From assembly GCA_009746045.1 (NCBI GenBank), contig RPFO01001797.1, positions 1 to 33,823 of the forward strand: a DNA stretch of 33,823 bases, in the 5' to 3' direction. The position numbers and the translations under genes are program-made. This DNA is from Mesostigma viride (lineage: Eukaryota > Streptophyta > Mesostigmatophyceae > Mesostigmatales > Mesostigmataceae). This document shows, piece after piece, positions 29,157 to 33,823 of this stretch (the stretch's first letter is position 1; each line of letters begins with the position of its first letter). The notes beneath the pieces were generated by a model. The model worked only from the letters and a program-made list of their open reading frames with translations. It was not told the DNA's origin and ran no database searches.

Positions 29157-29350
29157 TCACTCGCCTCTATTCCCATCGCCTTTAGGGCTTATGCGGAAGG
29201 AGAGCTGAAGAGCCCAATCCGAGGTAGACAAGTTATAGGGAGCGTCGTCCTCGTCGAGCAGCGGATCGTGATGTTGCTGGGAGGTCTGAGATGCTGCCAC
29301 CAAAGGGGTCGCTGCCTTGCCAAACAATTGGGTTCGAAGAACTGCGACAT
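29157..29350 (-). CDS. Fragmentary acidic ORF
   Basis: From ATG 29350 (MSQFFEPN) a path with one frame change near 29325 runs through LFGKAATPLVAASQTSQQHH and LLDEDDAPYNLSTSDWALQL to TGA at 29157. It has coding-like texture but no recognisable family. It may be part of a longer broken gene beginning near 29450. Confidence 0.3.
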
Positions 29351-29359
29351 GTTGGGACG

Positions 29360-29890
29360 CGGCAAAAGGCCTCCATATCCCGTGCCTGTCGACGATGATA
29401 TCACTTTCCTTCGAACGATGTCGCTGTATACATTACACCATCCAGTCTCCCATTCAGTTTTGTGCTGCGGTTGCTAGCGAGAACAACCTGTGAAAGGATA
29501 TATCCTTCCATGAGCCCCCAACACCCGGGCACCGTGGGCTCATCCACCGCGACAGGAACTCGTGTGCATTTGTCACGGTTAAACGACTAGTCGGCCTGTT
29601 GTACTGACCGAGAACCCAGATCTACCGCCTTCAAAAAAGGGTCCCTATGTTTTTTTCGTGTTTCGATATCGTGTACGAGCGAAGCGCAAGGTCACCTCGG
29701 TAAGGGACTCGCCTGCCAGACAAACCACATGAAGTATCGGTTTCCTTCGCTGATGGAGTCTTGTTCAAACGGGGATGGTCATGAGGGTAAGCCCGACGTC
29801 GTGATAATCGTCAAGGAAGGCCCCGGCCGGGATCCCATACCGGATTACTAGCGTCCGCGGGGTTCGGTTCTCCGTGCGAAAGAAGTGGAG
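29360..29890. other. Poorly interpretable stretch
   Basis: Coding-like fragments (NVYSDIVRRKVISSSTG near 29400-29440, minus) occur, but no continuous path over more than 50 codons could be supported. No repeats or RNA genes seen. Confidence 0.25.
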
Positions 29891-29892
29891 TG

Positions 29893-30377
29893 TCAGCGTT
29901 TCCTGGTATGAACTCCTTCATCGGCCACTTCTTCTGACAATAGCTCAGAAGTAATTTCGTTTGTCCCAAAAACCTTAACGACGCCCTCCCAATTTTCGCC
30001 GATGCCTTTAATGGCGGGCCTTTGTCTTCCCTGTGAGTGCCTTCTTACAGTAGAGCCATGGCTGCCTCCAATAACCTCGTGGGACATTTTGGATGGAAGG
30101 TATCCATTTGAGAGATCTCGAAGCATCTCGGCGTCAGTGAACAGCGGGCGCTGCTCATGTTTACTCTTTTCTGTGAGATTTTTTCAGCGCCCTCTTTTGG
30201 ATTCCAACGACCGTGTTGTGGACCCTCCTGGAGATGCAGCAGGAGGTTTTTTCGTGCGAACTTGCTCTTACACCCGGGTTGTGGGCATTTCCAACCTCGC
30301 GCCTCCCACGTGGATCGTTTTCCCGACAGGTACACCCGCAGGCTCCGGGGGTGCCGCCACTGCTTCATCGACGACAA
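29893..30377 (-). CDS. Broken gene with C2H2-like zinc finger
   Basis: A minus-strand path with one frame change near 30130. The N-terminal part has CPQPGCKSKFARKNLLLHL followed by a second His seven residues on, close to but not exactly the C2H2 zinc-finger spacing (C-x4-C-x11-H-x6-H). The C-terminal part (LRDLSNGYLPSKMSHEVIGG, NWEGVVKVFGTNEITSELL) is well-formed and ends at 29893. The start is uncertain; coding texture may extend upstream to about 30440. A nucleic-acid-binding role is possible. A viral late transcription factor was considered, without supporting motifs. Confidence 0.35.
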
Positions 30378-30439
30378 CCGGTTCGGAGCCGGCGCGACAG
30401 GGGCCGTGTGGGCTTACGGGACAATGGGGGGTACGCGAC

Positions 30440-30900
30440 CGGTCTAGAGTTCGCCATCACTTACCCATGAGAAGGGCATCCTTGAAACCCTCGCGCCTCT
30501 GCGGAACCTTCCCTTGTTTCACCGCTCTTTCGGACCGGCGCGCTGTGGATGACAATGTGTTTGCGTGAAGCGGTCACACTGCGATGGGTGCGACCTTACG
30601 CTTCGGTTTTCCCCTCTTTACTTGAAGACGGCGCCGTGCTGATTTCTGACGCGCTTGCCAGTTTCTGCATATAATCAAGATTTTAAACGTCCAAGTGAGG
30701 GTCTGTTAGTCGACACGGCCTTTTTCCAGGCGCGAACTTGCAAACGCGGTAGACAACGCATATGTTTGTTGACGTGGTCAGTTGGATGCGAGGAATCCGC
30801 AATGCGATTTCAAACACCCTCATCCTCCTCGTATCCTGAAACAAACTCAGTCCAGTTTGCTGCCAAATAAACGTTTACACGCCAGACACAGGCGCTAGCC
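30440..30900. other. No supported gene
   Basis: Open frames on both strands are short and inconsistent with one another. No repeats, RNA genes or clear regulatory elements were seen. Confidence 0.3.
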
Positions 30901-31818
30901 TTAAGCGATATGGGTTTGATATGCGAGAACGTTGGTGGGTGTTATCAAATGTTTAAGCCTGACAAGGATATGGTCAACGCGGCGTCGGTAAGAGTTAGTT
31001 CCGGATTGCGTGGCCGGGTCGTTGGAAAACATCACAGCCACGGGTGGGCGCCATGCCAAAATTGCGAAGCGGGTAGTCGTATATGGGCTCGGCCTCAAAC
31101 CGGACCGAGAGTCGCTTTCCAAAAATTCGTGGCATATACGCCTAGTTTCTCGGACACTTCATACAGGGCCACTCCACCCCTGTGATTGCCGCCAATTGAC
31201 GACAGGCTTGAAACCATAATAGTAGCTTAGGGCTAGAAGCAAATTAAAAGCGGGCTCGGGCCAGGATACTGTTGGGAGATCTAATACTTGGAACGTCACG
31301 GTCCCAAATGATCTACCAGTAACTGGCGGAATCAACCAGTGAAATTGATCACAGGTTATGTTCAACGTACGACGAGGATTGGAAATCGTGGTTGTAGAAA
31401 AACCGCCAGTCCACGCTTCTCCAACGATACGTGATAAGCGACGGATTCTTGCTCAACTTGGTGTTTGAAAAATCCCAGTCTTACATAAAACTTCCTCACC
31501 ACTGACGAGCTGTAGAAATCCCATATATTTTGGCAGTTATATTGTATTTGCACGCCGTATTGACATCTTGCACACTTAACAACCGTACGTAGACACTCTC
31601 ATTTGAGTGTTAGCTCCTTGAACCAAGTATTCCGCCACACCGGTACGGGTTTTGTGACGTATATTTGCCCAAAAATGCGTACAATTCCTCGGACGAGGTG
31701 GACCTGTGACCAACTCCAAACACAGTCTCCAACGGGGCCGTGTACGCTCCGGAAGGATTGTTGGTTTTAGGGAGTCGAACTCTATGCTCTGAAGGTTTAT
31801 CTTGGATGGGGCAGACAT
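30901..31818 (-). CDS. Broken beta-rich gene, possibly a minor capsid component
   Basis: ATG 31818 (MSAPSKINLQSIEFDSL) is a credible start. Pieces in changing frames follow: SGAYTAPLETVFGVG, SVYVRLLSVQDVNTACKYNI, RSFGTVTFQVLDLPTVSW, then a basic end (YRRRVDHILVRLKHLITPTN) stopping at 30901. That is about 306 codons if one gene. The size and beta-rich texture would suit a penton/minor capsid or fibre protein, but no motif decides it. The frame breaks are too dense to reconstruct safely. Confidence 0.3.
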
Positions 31819-31854
31819 GCGCGCCGTGGTACTCGTCCGCTCAAGTAGAAATTA

Positions 31855-33823
31855 GGTCGGCCATTGGGCATCGGTAATGTACGGGTCAATAATGTGCTGG
31901 TAGGATGGCTGTAAATATACCGGACGAGTTTGAGTTTGGGGTCATTTTCACCAGTTTTGAGGAGTTGTTTTTGAATATATAACGCTCAACTTTTCCATCC
32001 GATTTTCGTTCGAAATGGCACCCAGTAGCTGTTTGTTGCCTCCAGGTTGAGTTTAACGTGTATCAAACCTTGACTTTTGGTTGTCAAACAGGTACAGTAG
32101 TGCATAGTCACTGTGTGGAGATTGATACCCAGCATACCCCAATGCGCGTGTGCCGCATTTCTCCAGTTCTGATGGGCATCTGTCGTGGCCGGGTGATATT
32201 TATTCGTCAAAGACTATAGTGTTTTCCGCGAACGAAATAAAGGCGTCGTTGCTCCCAAGATATAGTTGAAAACACAGAAGAAAGGGGGTCTATGAGCTGC
32301 TTCTGAAAAAACCACACATTTGCTAGGTGCAGGAGTGGCTGTTTTACGATATAGAATTTTTCAGGAGACCCTTCAAAGTAATATTTTCGTCGCTTCTGTT
32401 TGCAACGCGGTCACAGAGTGGCGCCAGAGAACGATTCTAGGGAATGAAGAGTCGTAACAGGCCCGTATATCTCCATGTTTTCCCCCTGGACAGATTTGGC
32501 GAGTCCTTTGCGGTTATAATCCTGTATCTGAGTTCTACATCATCGCCCTCGGATGGATTTTGAAACGTGTTGTCTTCAAGGTCCCATCCAAGGCCCCTTG
32601 AGAGATACTCCGTTCGCCAACAGATGAAAACCGGTGAGAGGAGGCAAACGACTTTCCCCACCCACATCATGGTCTGCGTAGACGCCGTTGATCGCGATTT
32701 TTACAGGATTTAGATATGAAATGTAGGAACTTGGTGTCCGGATGCCGGAGTGAAGTTGGCTAAATTTTTGAAACGCATTTACCATCACCCCTCCTTGTGG
32801 GTGGTGTAGGAGGTGAGGGGAGTCGTTGTAGACGTCTATCTCGTTAGTTCTATACTTGTTACTATCTGCCGCGACTGGCGCGGTGATTACGCGTCTTCCC
32901 GCGCAGTCCCCCGTTTTGCGAGAGGGAGACTCCGCGATGGTCGGGGTGGTCGGCGTGAGCTGGGTGGAATTCATGTACCACCTGGGCGGGAGTTCTGCGT
33001 TGGTGTGCGAAGGGGGTCGTCATTTATGCCTTGTTTGAGGGTCGTTCCCCTCTACGACCTCCCAATAGCGGTGGTTGGATTGGTGCTCCAGTTGGAGTGC
33101 GTCACAGGGTCAATCGGACCCATTCGCCAGTCCGTTCAGTGGCGAGTATGTACGCGTGATGGTGAAGATCTCCCAGTTAGTGGAAGGCGGCGGTTGTCGT
33201 CGCGAATCGTGCGAAAGACAACAACTCCACGCGGAGAGGGAGGCCGTTAAATCAATCCGCCGAGAGACCATAGAAAGAATCGGAAAAGTACGGATATCCT
33301 ACCTCTCCGTCTACTACGCTCTCCCCCGGCGCGCCGGGTCGTGTGGTGTCGCGATAGGTAAACTTACAGATTCCACTCGCGTCGCCATTCGTAATGTTGT
33401 AGGGCAGCTGGACTCGCACATCCTGGTCATTGATGACGTTGAACGCGTTTGGTGCGACACGATCGTCCCGTCTTCGAGATGGAGGACGAAATCCCCGTTC
33501 AAGTTAGCTATCGACGTTTTGCCTACCCGTGTTGGTCCAAAAAGGTAGTCCAGTTGCGCCGGGTCAGGACTCTGCCACCAGGTCTAGCAACGTATCAGGG
33601 CTAAAGTCGAAGACGTGTACTGGGTGCTCCCACTTTCGCCGTAAGGTAAGGTTCATTTAGAGTTGAGATCGTCGACTAAAGTAGTCCCTGATTTAAAAAT
33701 AGGAATACCCATTCACGACGAGACTGTAAGCAAGTTCCGATGGGTCGCTTGCGGTCTCGTCGCGTTAATTGTCTCGAGTCGCCACATTGTCCGGCTGGCT
33801 CGGGTAGAAAATTTTGAATCCGT
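31855..33823 (-). CDS. Beta-rich fibre-like fragments, running off the right end
   Basis: Minus-strand segments in several frames share the texture of the fibre-like gene at the left end: FKIFYPSQPDNVATRDN (33818-33768), LAYSLVVNGYSYF, HPVHVFDFSPDTLLDL, VINDQDVRVQLPYNITNGD (about 33440), RWYMNSTQLTPTTPTIA (about 32980), PVKIAINGVYADHDVGG and DVELRYRIITAKDSPNLS (about 32540), ending near DPYITDAQWPT (31855). The 5' end is outside the right edge. If the molecule is circular this is the C-terminal third of the gene starting at 5081. Frameshifts every 100-250 bases. Confidence 0.45.

Noticed and set aside
29893-30440. Viral late transcription factor 3 homologue
   Set aside because: Position is plausible, but only an imperfect C2H2-like spacing is visible and no family-specific motifs were found.
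1-33823. tRNA, rRNA or riboswitch genes
   Set aside because: No cloverleaf with conserved GTTC-type arm and no ribosomal or riboswitch core was noticed on reading both strands; a tRNAscan-SE or Infernal run would be decisive.

Overview
The window looks like most or all of the genome of a small double-stranded DNA virus of a protist or alga, about 34 kb long, either free or sitting in a host assembly. The virion module has a candidate double jelly-roll major capsid protein (28662-27346, minus), an A32/FtsK-type packaging ATPase (26236-25353, minus), small structural-looking neighbours and a huge beta-rich fibre-like gene at the left end. The replication module is an archaeo-eukaryotic primase joined to a herpesvirus-UL9-like superfamily 2 helicase, plus a tyrosine recombinase. 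Accessory genes include a protein of a family I associate with nucleocytoplasmic large DNA viruses (DUF5767-like), KilA-N and MSV199/BRO-type proteins, a staphylococcal-nuclease-like enzyme and an HNH nuclease. No DNA polymerase, RNA polymerase, rRNA or tRNA was seen. The combination suggests a polinton-like virus or a small nucleocytovirus relative; the host cannot be named.

Layout. Bases 1-5081 (minus) are one broken fibre-like gene running off the left end. From 5158 to 8347 (plus) lie the DUF5767-like protein, an F-box-like protein and an unknown beta-rich protein. From 9439 to 9510 and on to about 10519 (minus) lie MSV199/BRO-like, DUF2314-like and charged coiled-coil proteins. Bases 10520-12760 are repeat-rich and look unlike the rest. 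A coiled-coil protein (plus) follows, then the nuclease pair SNase/HNH (minus), a small cysteine/histidine protein (minus) and a short plus-strand gene. Bases 17203-18093 are non-coding with inverted repeats and palindromes, leading into a KilA-N coiled-coil protein (plus). An array of four identical-length hairpins (19522-19896) separates this from the replication and packaging block (20068-26775, all minus). A small divergent plus-strand ORF (26800) and the capsid block (27346-29061, minus) follow. From 29.1 kb to the right end, coding texture on the minus strand is visible but heavily broken.

Two points cut across the map. First, many genes are split by frameshifts, several of them at homopolymer runs, and the density rises sharply to the right of 27 kb; uncorrected long-read errors are as likely as decay. 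Second, the left-end reading frame continues without a phase change into a beta-rich frame at the right end when base 1 is joined to base 33823, which suggests a circular (or circularly permuted) molecule. TATA-like elements lie within about 30 bases of start codons in both halves, which supports one genome rather than a chimera.
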